From Metamycoplasma arthritidis (GTDB taxonomy: Bacteria > Bacillota_I > Bacilli_A > Mycoplasmatales > Metamycoplasmataceae): DNA of 64,000 nucleotides. The notes under the pieces are model-generated. The model did not search any database. It saw only the letters and a list, made by a program, of their open reading frames with translations, and had not been told where the DNA came from. The translations under genes and the position numbers were made by a program. The stretch lies in NCBI RefSeq assembly GCF_900660715.1, contig NZ_LR215047.1, forward strand, positions 434,001 through 498,000, given 5' to 3'. Of this stretch, positions 43,866 through 56,490 are shown one piece after another. Position 1 is the first letter of the stretch, and each line of letters begins with the position of its first letter.

Positions 43866-43949
43866 TGAAATTTACCTTAAATCAATGTGGTCATTGGCCT
43901 TCTTAATTTACAATTAAAGCAGTTATTAAAAGTAGGAGAAAAAATATTA

Positions 43950-45059
43950 ATGAAAACTTGAAAAAAATTACTGTTATCATCACCTGTTTTAGCACCTATT
44001 GTACTAGCACCTATTGCAGTAGCGGCTTCATGCGACAATTCTAAAAAAGTAAGTGATCTAGAAAAACAACTACAAGAAGCTAGAGAAAAACTTAAAAAAG
44101 CTGAAGTTGACGCCGAAAGATACAAAAAGGTTGGTGCAGCTTATACTAATGCTTGAAACACCTTCTCAATTGACAAAGACGCTATGACTAGTGGCCAATA
44201 CAAACATGCTAAATTACTTTTCCAAAAAATGATTCAGCAAACAAACATTGACACAAACAAAGTTAATAAAGACACTGGAGTAGTATCTAATCCTGATTCA
44301 GGCAAACGCATTCCTGTAGTGTTTATGGACATTGATGATACCATTCTAAACAATTTTGCATATCAAAATTGACTATTAGTGGAAGGCAAATCATACGAAG
44401 CTGAAAGTTGAGATCAATTTGTACAATCTAAAACTGGAAAAGCCATTAAAGGAGCCATTGAATTTATTAAGTGAGTTTGAGAAAACGGTGGTGTAGTCAT
44501 GTTTAACTCAAACCGTAAGCAAGGCACTCAGCTACAAGCTACACGCGAAAATCTAAAAGCATTAGGACTTGATGAAAAATATTTAAAAGATTGAGTTTGA
44601 TGAATGAGTGGCACAAACACAAAAGATGCTAAACCTTGAACAAAATCTGATGGAAAAGATTCTAAAGAAGAAAGAATGCACACTGTTGACACAAAATCAT
44701 TTGATCTATCAGCATATGGTTCAAGCAATAATGTTTCGCTAGTTACTGTTATGAAAATTGGTGATGACTTAAACGATTTTCATGATAATGCTACTAAACG
44801 TCAAGACCAAGCAACTGTTAATAAAGCATTCAAAGAATATGAACATCTTTTTGGCAATGATGACACAGCTAAAAAAGGTAAATATTACGATCCTAAAACT
44901 AAAGCTTGAAAAGACACTGACTTCGCTACAAGTTACATTCATATTGGTGGCAATGCTTCTTATGGGGGATGACTATATTCACTTTTCAAAAGCCATAATA
45001 GTGACATTGACATACTACTAAAAAAATTAAGTGAAAGTGCTTGAAAACCCGCTGCTTAA
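43950..45059 (+). CDS. Acid-phosphatase-like (e(P4)/class B HAD) lipoprotein
   Basis: 369 residues with many UGA Trp codons, from ATG 43950 after TAGGAG. Lipobox at VAASC (Cys28), then a short coiled coil (residues 32-62), then a HAD phosphatase domain with motif I VFMDIDDTILNN, the FNSNRKQGTQLQATRENL region (motif II) and motif IV MKIGDDLNDF. The SYGGWLYSL tail also fits outer lipoprotein acid phosphatases of the e(P4) type, which release phosphate from nucleotides such as NMN outside the cell. This suits an organism that must salvage nucleosides or NAD precursors. The substrate is inferred. Confidence 0.9.
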
Positions 45060-45081
45060 AATACTCATAAAATCATAATTG

Positions 45082-45120
45082 CCAAATGGCTTTAATAAGC
45101 TATTTGGTTTTTATTTTTAT
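45082..45120 (+). terminator. Terminator of the phosphatase lipoprotein gene
   Basis: CCAAATGGCTT pairs with AAGCTATTTGG (45082-45107, one mismatch), followed by TTTTTATTTTT. Confidence 0.8.
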
Positions 45121-45176
45121 AAAAACAATGAGCAACTGAATATAATATTAAATTACTGATTAAGAGGTATCAAAAA

Positions 45177-46313
45177 GTGAAAAGATTAATAACAAGTGAA
45201 AGTGTGGGAGCGGGCCATCCTGATAAAATTTGCGATCAGATTAGTGATGCTATTTTAGATGCGATTTTAAAAAAAGATAAAGACGCCAGAGTGGCATGTG
45301 ATGTGCTTGCTAATAATAACTTAATCTACATCGGCGGACAAATTAGTACCAAAACCTATGTTGATACGGTAGCGGAAGCATGAAAAATTCTAAAAAAACT
45401 AGGTTATCAAGACCAGGATTTTATTATTACTAACGGTATTCAACCCCAAAGTGCCGACATTGCAATAGGTGTAGATAAAACTGAAAAACATGAACTTGGT
45501 GCGGGTGATCAAGGGATTTTGTTTGGATATGCTACTAATGAAAATAAATACTATTTACCTTGAGCATTAGTCCTTAGTCACGAGTTAGTTAAAAGAGCAG
45601 AAAGATTAAGACTTGCTAAGAAATTCCCATATGCTAAAAGTGACATGAAAAGCCAAGTTACACTTGAATATGACACCGAAATTAAAAAATTTCAGGTTGA
45701 AAAAGTATTAATGTCAATTCAGCATGAAGAAAATTTTGATTTTGACAAATTTAAAAGATTTATCAAAGAAAATATTGTTGATTACGTTTTAAAAGAAAAC
45801 AATTTTAACTTGGATTATGAATTTTTATTAAACCCAACAGGGCGATTTGTAATAGGGGGACCCGTCGGTGATACAGGCCTCACTGGTAGAAAAATCATTG
45901 TTGATACATATGGTGGTTTTGCTCATCACGGTGGCGGGGCTTTTAGCGGTAAAGATGCCACTAAAATCGATAGAAGTGCAGCTTATATGGCAAGATATAT
46001 CGCCAAAAATATGGTTGCAGCGGATGTCGCTGAACAATTCGAGCTTCAATTATCATATGCGATTGGTTTGTCTCGTCCTCAAAGTATCTTTGTAAATACC
46101 TTTGGTGCTTCTAAATATTCCGAGGATAAAATCATCACGACAATTAATCAAATTTTTGATCTAAGTGTCGAGGGAATTATTAATAGTTTAAATCTAAAAA
46201 ATGTTTCTTATTTGCCCTTGGCTACATTTGGTCATTTTGGTAGAAACGATTTAGATCTTCCTTGAGAAAGGTTAGATAAAGTTGACGAAATTAAGAAATT
46301 AATTGAAAAATAA
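45177..46313 (+). CDS. metK: S-adenosylmethionine synthase
   Basis: 378 residues, GTG start at 45177 with AAGAGG upstream and a TATAAT box about 30 bases before. Signatures include [29 protein letters not shown] and [19 protein letters not shown]. It joins ATP and methionine to form SAM, the methyl donor for RNA and DNA methylases. It is followed by a strong two-way terminator separating it from the accessory region. Confidence 0.97.
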
Positions 46314-46338
46314 CTTCTTTTTTCAAAAAAACTTTAAT

Positions 46339-46384
46339 AAAAATTAGCGAGGCAGTTACTTGCCTCGCTAATTTTTATATATTT
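46339..46384. terminator. Strong bidirectional terminator between metK and the accessory region
   Basis: A perfect 16-bp stem (46339-46354 with 46361-46376) with a 6-base loop is flanked by T-runs on both strands. It ends metK on the plus strand and could also stop transcripts of the G-F operon arriving from the right. The bases 46385-46579 are AT-rich with no gene. Confidence 0.88.
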
Positions 46385-46579
46385 AGAAAAAGTTGAAATT
46401 TGAATAAATTACCATATAAACTTCTTAATTTTATTTTTCAAACATTTAAATTTTTTAGTTTTTTATCTAATAATTCTTGAAATTTATATTTTATAGCAAG
46501 GAATAATCGATAAAACTGCTTTAATGATATTAATAGCAATATAATAAAATAATTTAAAAGAGAAAATTACGTTTTATTG

Positions 46580-48910
46580 CTAGGAAATTTGCTTGGCATA
46601 TAAATCAACATATTTCATAATAAATTGTGTAATAGCAGATGAACTTTCAAAATGATATTTTTCGTTGTTAATTTTAATATTTCATAAGTTAAAATAACTT
46701 AGATCAAGCAAGTATTTTTGATTTTTATCTAAATAAAAGGCTTTTTCTGTAGAAGGTAAAATTAGTTTTTGTAAGATCATTCGATAATTATTGGTAATTG
46801 TACTTGGATCATTAAATTCAAGCTCTTCAAGCAGCATTTTAATATCGTGTGAATTTAAAATGCTTTCTAAACCAACAATAATATGTCTAGTTTCGGGTAA
46901 GACACCATCTTCTTTAATTTTTTTTAAATACGCATTGACCTCAGTGTCATCTTTAAAGGTTTTTAATGGTGAATAAGAATTGTTAAGTTGATAGTTACCA
47001 TTTGATAATTCTTTATATTGAATAAAATTTTTATACTTTGCTTTTTCTACATTTGCTAAATTAAAATAATTTGAATAATTATCGATGTGATTAATTTTTC
47101 TTTTTGTGATAAATTCTTTTTGATTTTTAATAAAATCCTCATTATCTTCCGTACTGATAATTTCTTTTAAGTTAATAAAATCAAAATATTGACTTGTTTT
47201 TACCTTTTTATTTGTTAAGTTAACAAATTCATGCTTTTCGGTTTTATGAAAAATAGGTCGAGTAGTTTCATAGTAAGAAATTTTTTGCTCATCTATTTTT
47301 GTTTTTAATTTACTAAAAATTTTTATTAAATCTAAATTTACTTGTGATGATGATAATTCATTTTTTTTCTTTTGATAATAGGTACTAGAATCATCAAATC
47401 TTAATCCAGCATAATTGTTGCCCTTAGTATCCATAATATCTTTAATAAATTTATTTAGCTCTTCTTCAAAGAAATTCCATAAATTTTTTCAAAAATCATT
47501 TTCTAGCTCTAAATTAGAAAAACACTTTCATTCTTCTAAATTATTTGTTAGTTTTCTGATAACATTTGCTAATAAAATTCGAAGATTAAAAAAATAATTA
47601 TTTCCCTTAGCAAACTCACTTTTTAAACTAGCCATTTTATTATTGAAATTATTTTTATCAAATTCCACATTAACTTCTAGTCCAAAATTGTTATAAGTTC
47701 ATTTATCATGGTCTAAAACAGTAATATATCTATTATCTCATTGGTTGTTTTGAGCCATTAGGTTAAGAGATTTAAAATCTAAAAACTTACCCTTTAGATC
47801 AGCGTAATGGTTGTAATATGGTTTAGAAATGCGTCTTTTTATCCTACGATTCTCTACTATTACTTCCTTTCACAATTTTCCTGAATAATAACGATTAAAG
47901 TTTTTATTAACAAATTCTTTAGTAACTTCGCTATTCTTCAACAGTTCTAGTTCTTCGAAATATTCTTTAAGCCAATCTTCATCAACATATTTATAAATTT
48001 CGGTTCTATTACCGTTTGCATATTGTCATTCATTATCATCGTTTGATGAAAAACTTTTAAAATAAGCTTTACCATAATTACGATAAGCCATTTTGTCCAT
48101 TCTTGGCAATTTTAAAGTAACTTTATAACGTTTTTTTGTAGCTTGATTAGTGAATTCTTGTATAGCCTTAGTAAACAATGTTGAAAAGAAATTGTTAATT
48201 GGGCCTTTATACGATAAAAACCTCTCGCTTCCATCGTCGGCCTTTAGTTTTAGAGCTTCGAAAGTTTTGATTTTATCTACTAAAACTTTGCGATCATAAA
48301 TATCCTGCATTAATTCTTTTACATCATATTCATTGTAAGGGTTGTAATGTTTTTTAATAGTTTGGCCATTAGAATGGTAGTTTAATTTGTAAAATAAATT
48401 GTCAACTATATCATCAGTAGAATTTTGTATAATGCTATTTTTGGCATCCTCTGCATCCTTAAAAGGTCGATTACGATGATCGTAATATCTTTTAGCGATA
48501 GCAAATTCTGGCAAGTATGAGCGAATGACAGTGTCTAAATTATCTGTATAATTGCCATGAATGTCTTTGTATGCTTTTTTAATCTTGGCAAAATCAACTG
48601 AATTTAATTTATTAGGGTCCATATTAATTTGACCATCATAATTTTTATATTCTTTTTTGCCGAGATAACCATTAATTTGTATTTTATTCGATAAATAATC
48701 GTAAATTCTCTCTTTAGAATCAAAAATCATTTCTTTGTTATCAATATTAATAGCATACTTTACTTTAGTTTTTGGTCTTGACACATTATTTTTCACCGCT
48801 AGATTATTAGTTTTTTCATTTTTACTATTAATAGACGTTGATGCCGATAGCAAAATTGTCGGTAAAAGCGTTAATGATGTTAAAGTGCCTAATAGAATTT
48901 TTCTATTCAT
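46580..48910 (-). CDS. Exported F protein (copy 1), unknown family
   Basis: 776 residues, open through many UGA codons (48026, 46682 and others) to a TAG at 46580-46582. The N-terminal signal segment (KILLGTLTSLTLLPTILLSA) has no lipobox Cys. The mature protein is rich in Tyr/Asn/Lys. A mid-part FGLEVNVEFDK region and a C-terminal 185-residue module (KNQKEF to the end, with LEELEFNDPSTITNNYRMIL) are shared with the second copy at 59704-62100. Its start overlaps the stop of the G gene by 8 bases, so the two are made together, behind an ABC ATPase and permease. I do not recognise the family or function; surface location is inferred from the signal segment. Confidence 0.85.
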
Positions 48911-51900
48911 TTTCTTCTCCTTTAGTTTTTACATATTCGTCAGCCGATTTAATAAACTTTTTGCAATATTCAATTGCTTCTTCTATTGTTGTAAATTCTT
49001 TATCTTGATAAATAAATTTATGCATTTCATTTTCTTTAATGATTTTCTTATCAATGGCAAGATACTGTAGCTGCATTAAATGTTTAAAAGCGTCATCATA
49101 TGAAGCAAAGTAAATTCGCTCCTTTTGATTATTTAAAATGCTATAAATTTTTGTTTTAATAGCTTCATTTAATTCGTCATATTTATTATTAAAACTAAAC
49201 ATTATTTTTGAAACTATTTTGGATGTTACATTAAATTTATTAATAAATATTTTCGTTATTTTTTCTAAATTTTTTATGTCATACAAGTATGATTTTTTAT
49301 TTTCATCTTTCAAATTACCATCAAATAGTAGTAAATCTTTTGATTCTAATAAGTCATGATTTTTGTTAATATTATTAATTAATGTGATTAATTTTTCTAA
49401 TGAAAATTTTTCACGCTTAGATTGATCCGATATTTGATCTAAAGGAATATTTTCAGAATTTAATTTTGGTAGTTGTACTAATAGCGTTGCTCTAAGATCA
49501 TTGGAAATTATTTCTTTCAATTTTTCAAATAAATCCTTAACGTTAGTAATATTTTTACTTTTATCTAATATATTTATAGTCCCCGATGACGATTTATATC
49601 AATCTTTTAATTTTTGAGCATTGTTAGCAAGTAGCTCATTTTCTAGATCCGCCATTTTAGTAAAATAGCGATTGTTTTCCCCCTGTGCGGTGCTTTCGAA
49701 TGAATAGAGATACTCTAAATTATTGGCTTTCATAAATTCTTGATCATTGTTAGTTAAGACATCACAAATTAAGTCTTTTTCTAAAACACTAGTTTGGTGA
49801 TCTTGATATCTTTTACCATCATAGTAATAAAAATCAGTGCTAAATTCAGGCATGAATTGAATTGGTTCTAATAATTTTGCTTTACTAATAGTGGCATCTT
49901 CGGTTTGTCAAAAACCTCAAAGTCTAGAGGTGGTGATTCCACCATCTCATATATATTGCGACTTGGGATTACCCGTTTGACTATAAACGTAATCGCTTTG
50001 AGTTTTTTCACCAATTAATTGAGTAATAATCGTAAATACAATATCAATGGCGGCAGCTGCTATAGCAAGTCCAGGAACGCTTGAAAGTGTCCCCATTACC
50101 GAACCCACTAATCCTTGCACAGATTTAACGATATTTAATGGTTGGTTAATTCCCGATGCTTGAATAGAAAAATATAACTGACTAATTGCTCCTGCAGTTT
50201 GAATAATTCCACCAGCAACTTGTACTGCGGAATTAATTTTATCTACTACATCAGTTTTTTGATCTTCATATACTAATTTATTTAACTCGAGTTTATGACC
50301 AGTCATTGTTTTGGAATTAATATATTTTTTTAAATCGTCTTTTTTTAGATTTTTAATTGTGTCTTGCAATGATTTTATATCGTCTTGGTTTTTGTAACTC
50401 AAATTTTCAAGTTGGCTTATTACTGTTGAAGCAAAGTTGTGCTCCTTGTGATATTCGATAGTTACTTTTTTATAATAATCAAAACCAAATTCGCAATTTT
50501 TCATAATCCTATTATTACTTGCATATCTTGAATAGTCAATATTGGCCAAACTATTTAAAAATTCATCTCTTAAATAATTGTTAAGGGATTGGGCAGATTG
50601 ATAGTTATAGTATTGCAAGGCATTTGAAGCTATATGATTTCCCTTAATATCCTTATTAACCTCATAATCACCTTTATTGTTATCAAAAATATAATTTGAT
50701 TCTTTTTTGGATCTTAAAGAATATTTATCATATAGTTTTTCTAATTTATCATAATTGTGTCTGGCGCTATCTTTTTTTAATAGGCCTGAATCATCAAAAG
50801 GCAACAATGAAGAAGTGTTCATTGCGTTTAAAGACGCTAAATTAATAGTGCTTATTGCATTAATAATGTTGTCATTGTTCGCTAAATGACTAATGAAAAA
50901 ATCATTATTCACATCTAAATCTAAAGAATAGTCACCCAAATTGTACGCGTCTAATAAGTTAATTTTCTTACCGTCTTTATCAGTATATAAATCACCTAAA
51001 GCTTCGCTTAAATACTCATTCATTTTGCTAATTAAATTTCTGAAATATTTCTTAAATAACGAAACAATAACACTAGAAGCATTGTATTTAGCAAAATACG
51101 CCAAGCCAGAAAAATATATAATATTTAATTGATTAAAAAAACTTCCTCTTTTACCATTTTTCATAAGTTTAAGAATGTCTTCAAATTTCTCTCAAAGATT
51201 TGCATGCTTAGAATCATCAATACGAAGTGTTTGTAAATGGTTTATCAAATTTTGAGCTTCTTCTGACAAAGGTAAAAAATTGAAAATTGAAAAATTTTCA
51301 TGAAATTTTTTTAATAATTCAGCTTTGCCATCTTTATTTTCTTCAATTTTTTTATCTAATAAATAATTGTTGACTGTCATCATTAAATTAGAGACAAACT
51401 TATTAACAATTTCTTTATAAATAGATTCATGATAATCAATAATATTTTCATTTCTTTTTCGTTTAGATCATTTACTATAGTTTTTAAAATCTTTAATATC
51501 ATCACTTGGCGAAGTTAAAATGTAATCGCCATAAAAATTTGCGTCTTCTGTTTTATCAACATCAACTAAATATTTCTTATTTGCCTTAGTTGATTTGACT
51601 TTAATAATTGAGGAGTCTTTTCATGCTAATTTATTAAAATGGTTTTGAATAAAATCTTCTATTCCATAGATTTTATCTTTTCATTTAATATATCTTTTGA
51701 CATTACTATTAATAAATTTTTTAACTAAATTTTGATCTAAAGCTCCATTTTTAGTAAAATCAACGTTAGAAATTACACCGTTAGGGGCATTAAATCTCAT
51801 GAAGCTAGTGTCTTCTAGTTTATAAATTTTCTTTAATTCTTCTAATTGTTTATTTTCATCATTAGCGCTACTACTTTTAATTTTGTTGTACTCTAAAATA

Positions 51901-52439
51901 AGCTCGTTAATAATACTTTCTTTATTTTTATAGAATTTATTATTAAATTTATAAAACTGTGCACTATTGAAATATGAAAGTTTCGCTTCTTCTTCGGTTT
52001 CATAAGCGACATTGTCTTTGCCCAAATACACTCTAGTGTTGGAATTGGAATTATTAAAATCAAGTTCGTTTATTTGTTGATTTGTTAGGGGCAAATTAGA
52101 ATTATTTGCATACAATTTATTATCTTTGGATAAACTAACATCATGACTTTTGATGTTGTTGTATAGAAACTTATTTAAACTTAGTTCTGAATCAAATTGT
52201 TTATTGATGTTGCTAGCATAATAAATAGTTTTTTCGTCATATTGTTGCGTCTCTTTAATTTCGTTTCTAATATGATTTTCAAAGTTTGAGTAATTAGTAA
52301 AATACTCATTTTTAAAATAAAGCCCCTTATCTACCAAATTTTTTTTGCTTGAAATTGCTATCCCAAGAACACTAGGGATAATAGTAATCGGTAGTAAAGA
52401 GCCTAATAAAACACTAATAATTTTGTAATTTTTTTTCAT
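48903..52439 (-). CDS. Large exported G protein (copy 1) with Gly/Ala-rich hydrophobic hairpin
   Basis: 1178 residues with UGA codons at 51681, 51192, 49947 and 49599. The signal or anchor segment is at residues 5-29 (YKIISVLLGSLLPITIIPSV). A long hydrophilic, Asn/Tyr/Lys-rich chain follows. Residues 739-810 are strikingly hydrophobic and Gly/Ala-rich (VQVAGGIIQTAGAISQ ... VPGLAIAAAAIDIVFTII), with a short polar break, as in membrane-inserting hairpins of pore-forming proteins. Several short Y-x-G-K-x-Y...EEA units recur, for example FYYYDGKRYQ and FIYQDKEFTTIEEAIEY. The ATG overlaps the permease stop (TAATG) and the end overlaps F, so ABC transporter, G and F form one coupled unit. Family unknown; a role as secreted or surface toxin, pore or receptor is speculation. 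Confidence 0.83.
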
Positions 52440-54139
52440 TATATTTCACCTTTAATTGCTTTAAATGTAGTAAATGGTATCGTAATCATAATCATCAACA
52501 AAACTAGAAAAGTGTAGACAAAATTAAGGCTCGGATCCGATGTGAGGGTTGGAATGATAATATCTTTATAATATTTAGTAATAGAAGAGTTAGCCAAAAG
52601 CTTTAGTTTTGGTATATTATTAAATTCATTGCTAAATGAGTAAATGCCCTCAAGAATATCATTGATTTTTTGTAATGAAAAAGCATTTTCATCAATAAAT
52701 TTTGCTCAATCATTTTGATTGTTTATATCTTTAAATACTTTTTGAAAATCAGCTAATTTAATAGCAAACTTAGCTGAATTGTAATTATTAAAGAAAACTT
52801 CATCATGTAAAAAGCGAACAAAGTGATTTTTTAAATATTCCTTGTCAATCTCATTAATTTCGTTTTCTAGGTCATATTCACTATTAGTGACAATAGCTTT
52901 TTCGAAATAAAAATCGGAGCCTTTTATATCAATGTTTAGATGAGCATTGAAAGAATAGAGATTGTAAAATTCAAATAACAGGTTTCAAAACTCTAAACCA
53001 AAACTGTCAATTATCAAATTTTGTAATTGATCATTATTTACTAACAGGTATTTTCAATCACGCCTTAAATATTGAACAAGTGAATTATTTTTTCCTGACA
53101 ACAATTCAATTAAGTTAATTTCATCATCTGAAAGTGCTATTTTCTTTCATTCCAATTTACTAATAGTAGTTCTTATTTTTCCAATAATTTCTTGGTTAAT
53201 TGATTTTTTAATATATATCTCTTGCTTAATCAAAGTCAAAAGTTCGCCATTATCGTATGAAACAAGTGGTCTAGTATGTAAATCGTAAATAAAATGTTCG
53301 TTGGCATCATTTCATTTTTGTTTTTTAATAATATTCTTAATAAAATATGTTGAAAATTTCATATTATCAAGTTTTGAAATATCGTGATTTCTTTCTAGTA
53401 ATTTATTAAAAATCGTAATTGGAATAAAATAAAGAGTATTAACTAAATCAAAGCTAGATCAAGAATTATTATTCAAGTTTTGATATGAATTTTTGGCAAC
53501 ATAATAATTGTTTATTTTATTTTCTTTAGAAACTTCCGTAATTTTTGTTAGCTCAGAAAAAGTCTCATTTTCACTATTTTTATCCAAAAAGCTTCTAGAT
53601 AAAATAGCTGGTACAATTGTTAAAATGCTTAAAGAAACATTAATAATATTTTTGTAAATTAAGCTTTTTGAAAAACCACTAAATAAAGAAAAAATTCAGA
53701 AAAATGCATTAAAGACAAAGAAGCTACTAATAAAAATTCCCAAAAAATAAATAAAATTGTAGGCATTGTTTTTGAAAATAATAAACATAAATAAAACCAC
53801 TACTGCGGCAATTAAAAAACTTAATGAACTAAAAATAGTAAGTAAAAACAAATATTTAGAAATAAAAATTTTTCTACTATTAGAATAAAGTGAATTTAAC
53901 ATTTGATCATATTGATTTTTTCTAGAAGATATTAAAAAGAAATGACACAAAACAAAAGAAAGTAAAATCACTATTGTATATATAATGAAATAAGTAATTC
54001 AATTGAAGTTGTATAACAACGATCGATTAAGAAAAAACGGAGATACTGCAAATGAACTTAAAAATAAAATAATCGTCAATGAAAGTAAAACTTTATTTCT
54101 AAAAAAATAAGAACTATGATTTTTATATAGGCTCCCCAT
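52439..54139 (-). CDS. ABC transporter permease with a large extracytoplasmic domain
   Basis: 566 residues across several UGA codons. Starting from ATG 54139 there are about six N-terminal helices, such as SLTIILFLSSFAVSPFFL and ISKYLFLLTIFSSLSFLIAA. A hydrophilic region of about 300 residues and one last C-terminal helix (FVYTFLVLLMIMITIPFTTF) follow. The arrangement resembles ABC-2 or MacB/FtsX-type exporters with an outside domain, not importers. It begins one base after the stop of the ATPase gene, and its own stop overlaps the G start (TAATG). It most likely exports or acts mechanically on G and F. Confidence 0.83.
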
Positions 54140-54140
54140 A

Positions 54141-54893
54141 CTAATCATCTTCTTTCATTCTCTCTTTTATTAATTCATCAACTAAATTTTTAGAATTTGT
54201 TAAATCATTAATATGCTTAGAATTAATTATTTTCCCTTTTTCAATAGAAATAACATAATCAGCATAATTTTTAACTTCATTATTGTAATGACTTGAAATT
54301 AAAATAGTGCTACCTTGATTTGCAATATTTTTTAACTTTTGATAAATAAATTTCCTAACATCTATATCCAAATTTGAATCAGGTTCATCCAGAAATACAA
54401 GTTCTGGTTTTAGTAAATCGACTAAGATTATTGCTAGTTTTTTCTTTTCACCCGATGAAAGATGGCTAGGATTTTGTTTAATTTTATGTTCTAGTTCATA
54501 TTCAACTAATTTATCAATCATTTTTCTTTTAGCTAAAAATTTATTATTAAAAAAATAAGAAAAGTTTTTTATATACTCTAATACATTTCATCAAATAGGG
54601 AATGAAAGATTAGTACTAAAAAATAAAAAACTTTTTCTTATTTTGACCAGGTTAATATCTTCGTTTTTAAAATATATGTCTCCATTATAGCTTTTATCAT
54701 TACCGCTGCATATATTAAGCAATGTAGACTTACCAGCACCATTGTGTCCAAGTAGCACATGAAAAGACTTTTTGGTTAATTTAAATGTAACATTGTCTAA
54801 CAAAATTTTCTTTTTTATAGATTTAAAGATATTTTGAGCTTTAAAAATAACGTTTTCATCATCATCTTTTTCAATATATTTTGCTTTTTTCAT
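54141..54893 (-). CDS. ABC transporter ATPase subunit
   Basis: 250 residues, two UGA Trp codons at 54591-54596. Walker A is GHNGAGKSTLL, the signature SHLSSGEKKKLA, Walker B ELVFLDEPDSNLD, and the H-loop STILISSHYN, all in order. It powers the adjacent permease. This is the first gene of the coupled ATPase-permease-G-F operon. The upstream sequence contains ACTATACAA as a possible -10 and AAAGG as a possible ribosome site, both weak. Confidence 0.92.
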
Positions 54894-55446
54894 ACCTTAA
54901 TTATGCCTTTAAATTTGTATAGTATTTGGTCCTTATTTGGAAATTATTATTTACTTAAAATAGATAAATTTTTGATAAGGACTGCTTTATTTTACCCTTT
55001 TATTTTAAAAGTTCGCTTTAATAAAGGCAAAAAATAGTAATTTAACTACTTAATTACTTTATTTTGAAATTTTTAATCGCATTTTCAAATTAACATAGTC
55101 AAAACGAAGTAAAATAATGAAATGCAAATTAATTAATAAAACACAATTCAAATAATATCTTGTAAATGAAAGTGTTTTTTGCAAGTAATATAAACGATAT
55201 TAAAAGGTTGATATAAAAGTAAATTTATTCATCAAAATATTGTAATAAGATAATCAATTGAAATAATTAAATGCGCACTAAAAAGCGTAGTTACTAAAAG
55301 CGACTATTTTTGCTAGTGGCAAAATAGTTTATATATCTTATAAGCCGACAAATGATATCAGGCATTTTTTTGACAAATATCAACTTTGAAAATTTTAAAG
55401 TAGTTTGAGTAATTTTAACAACTGTTATGGCATTTATTTATTGTTT
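54894..55446. other. AT-rich spacer between the H array and the ABC operon
   Basis: About 550 bases without a credible gene. It should hold the ABC operon promoter (minus strand) and the end of the H transcript. One imperfect inverted repeat, ACTATTTTTGC (55303-55313) with GCAAAATAGT (55319-55328), is visible but lacks a T-tail, so it is not a clear terminator. Confidence 0.5.
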
Positions 55447-56490
55447 TTATAAACCATATTGCGATAAAACAAATTCATCTACTTTAGAAGGTTCGGCGTC
55501 TAAAGGTTTCTTTGAATCGTATTCAATGATTTTGATGCGATAACTCCTAAATTTTAAGGTGCTATAGTTGCCATATTGCTTCAAATAATCACTATCAATA
55601 TTCTTTTGACCATAATCAAATGAATCTCGATAACGCAAATTTAGGAAAAGGTTTTTGGCTCCTTGTTTGGCAAGGCCTCTATATGATTCAAATTGCACTC
55701 TTGGGATTGTGTCTTTTCCTTCAAAATCACTTTTTCCAGCGGTATGAGTAGCAAAATGCTCGTTTTTATAGTAAGGTTTAGGTATAGATAATATTTCTTT
55801 AATCCTTTTTAATTCTTGTTCGCTTACATAATTATAAGTTGATGTTATATTTATTTTTGAGTAATAAGTTGCATTAAAACTTGTTTCGGCTAAATATTCA
55901 AAACCAGAGAAAGATGATGAAATGTTTAGATTTAGATTTGGTATCTTGAACAACCCAAACACTCTCATAAGGTCGTCGTCAGAGTAAAAAGTTAGTCAAT
56001 AATTTTGCGGGTTCATGCCTTGCGAGAAATCAAAAATAACTTCTTTTACATAGTATAAGTTAACGGGGTCCATACCATTATTGGGGTTTTGATATTTAAT
56101 TACTTCGTTATAAGCGTATTTATTCATAACTCTTTTGAAAATTTTAAATTTTCAATTAAAATCGCTAATTCATTTATCAAAATCTTTATAAAATTCCTTT
56201 GTTAAGGAATATTTCTTTATATTTCTATTAGGGTAATCAATCCAACTTTCTTTTCAAGAATTTCTAATATTTTCATCTTTTTCCAATAAAAAATGTTCAA
56301 GTTTCATTTTAAATTGCTCAAAATCGTCAAAAACATATTTTTGTTTGTCAATATATTCTTTTTCATATTTTTTAGCAAGCTTTTCATCTTTTTGCTCTTG
56401 TGTTTCTTCGGGCTTGCACTTTGCGGCAATCAACAATGGTAGGGTCGTCAATGCCGACAATATTGGTATTAGTAAAAGTGATTTTTTCAT
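55447..56490 (-). CDS. H lipoprotein, third array copy (intact)
   Basis: 347 residues with UGA Trp codons, ATG 56490 overlapping the stop of the preceding F-tail gene (TAATG). The signal peptide ends at LLIAAKC (Cys25), a lipobox-like site with Lys before Cys. Residues 26-60 are nearly identical in all three H copies (EETQEQKDEKLAKKYEKEY). The rest is rich in Tyr/Phe/Trp, with segments such as YYVKEVIFDFSQGMNPQNY and NIPNLNLNISS-type beta strands. This aromatic wealth recalls mycoplasma 'aromatic cluster' surface proteins, a weak match from memory. Last member of the tandem array. Function unknown, probably surface-exposed. Confidence 0.83.

Noticed and set aside
55303-55328. Hairpin in the spacer before the ABC operon as a terminator
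   Set aside because: The stem is imperfect and no T-run follows on either strand.
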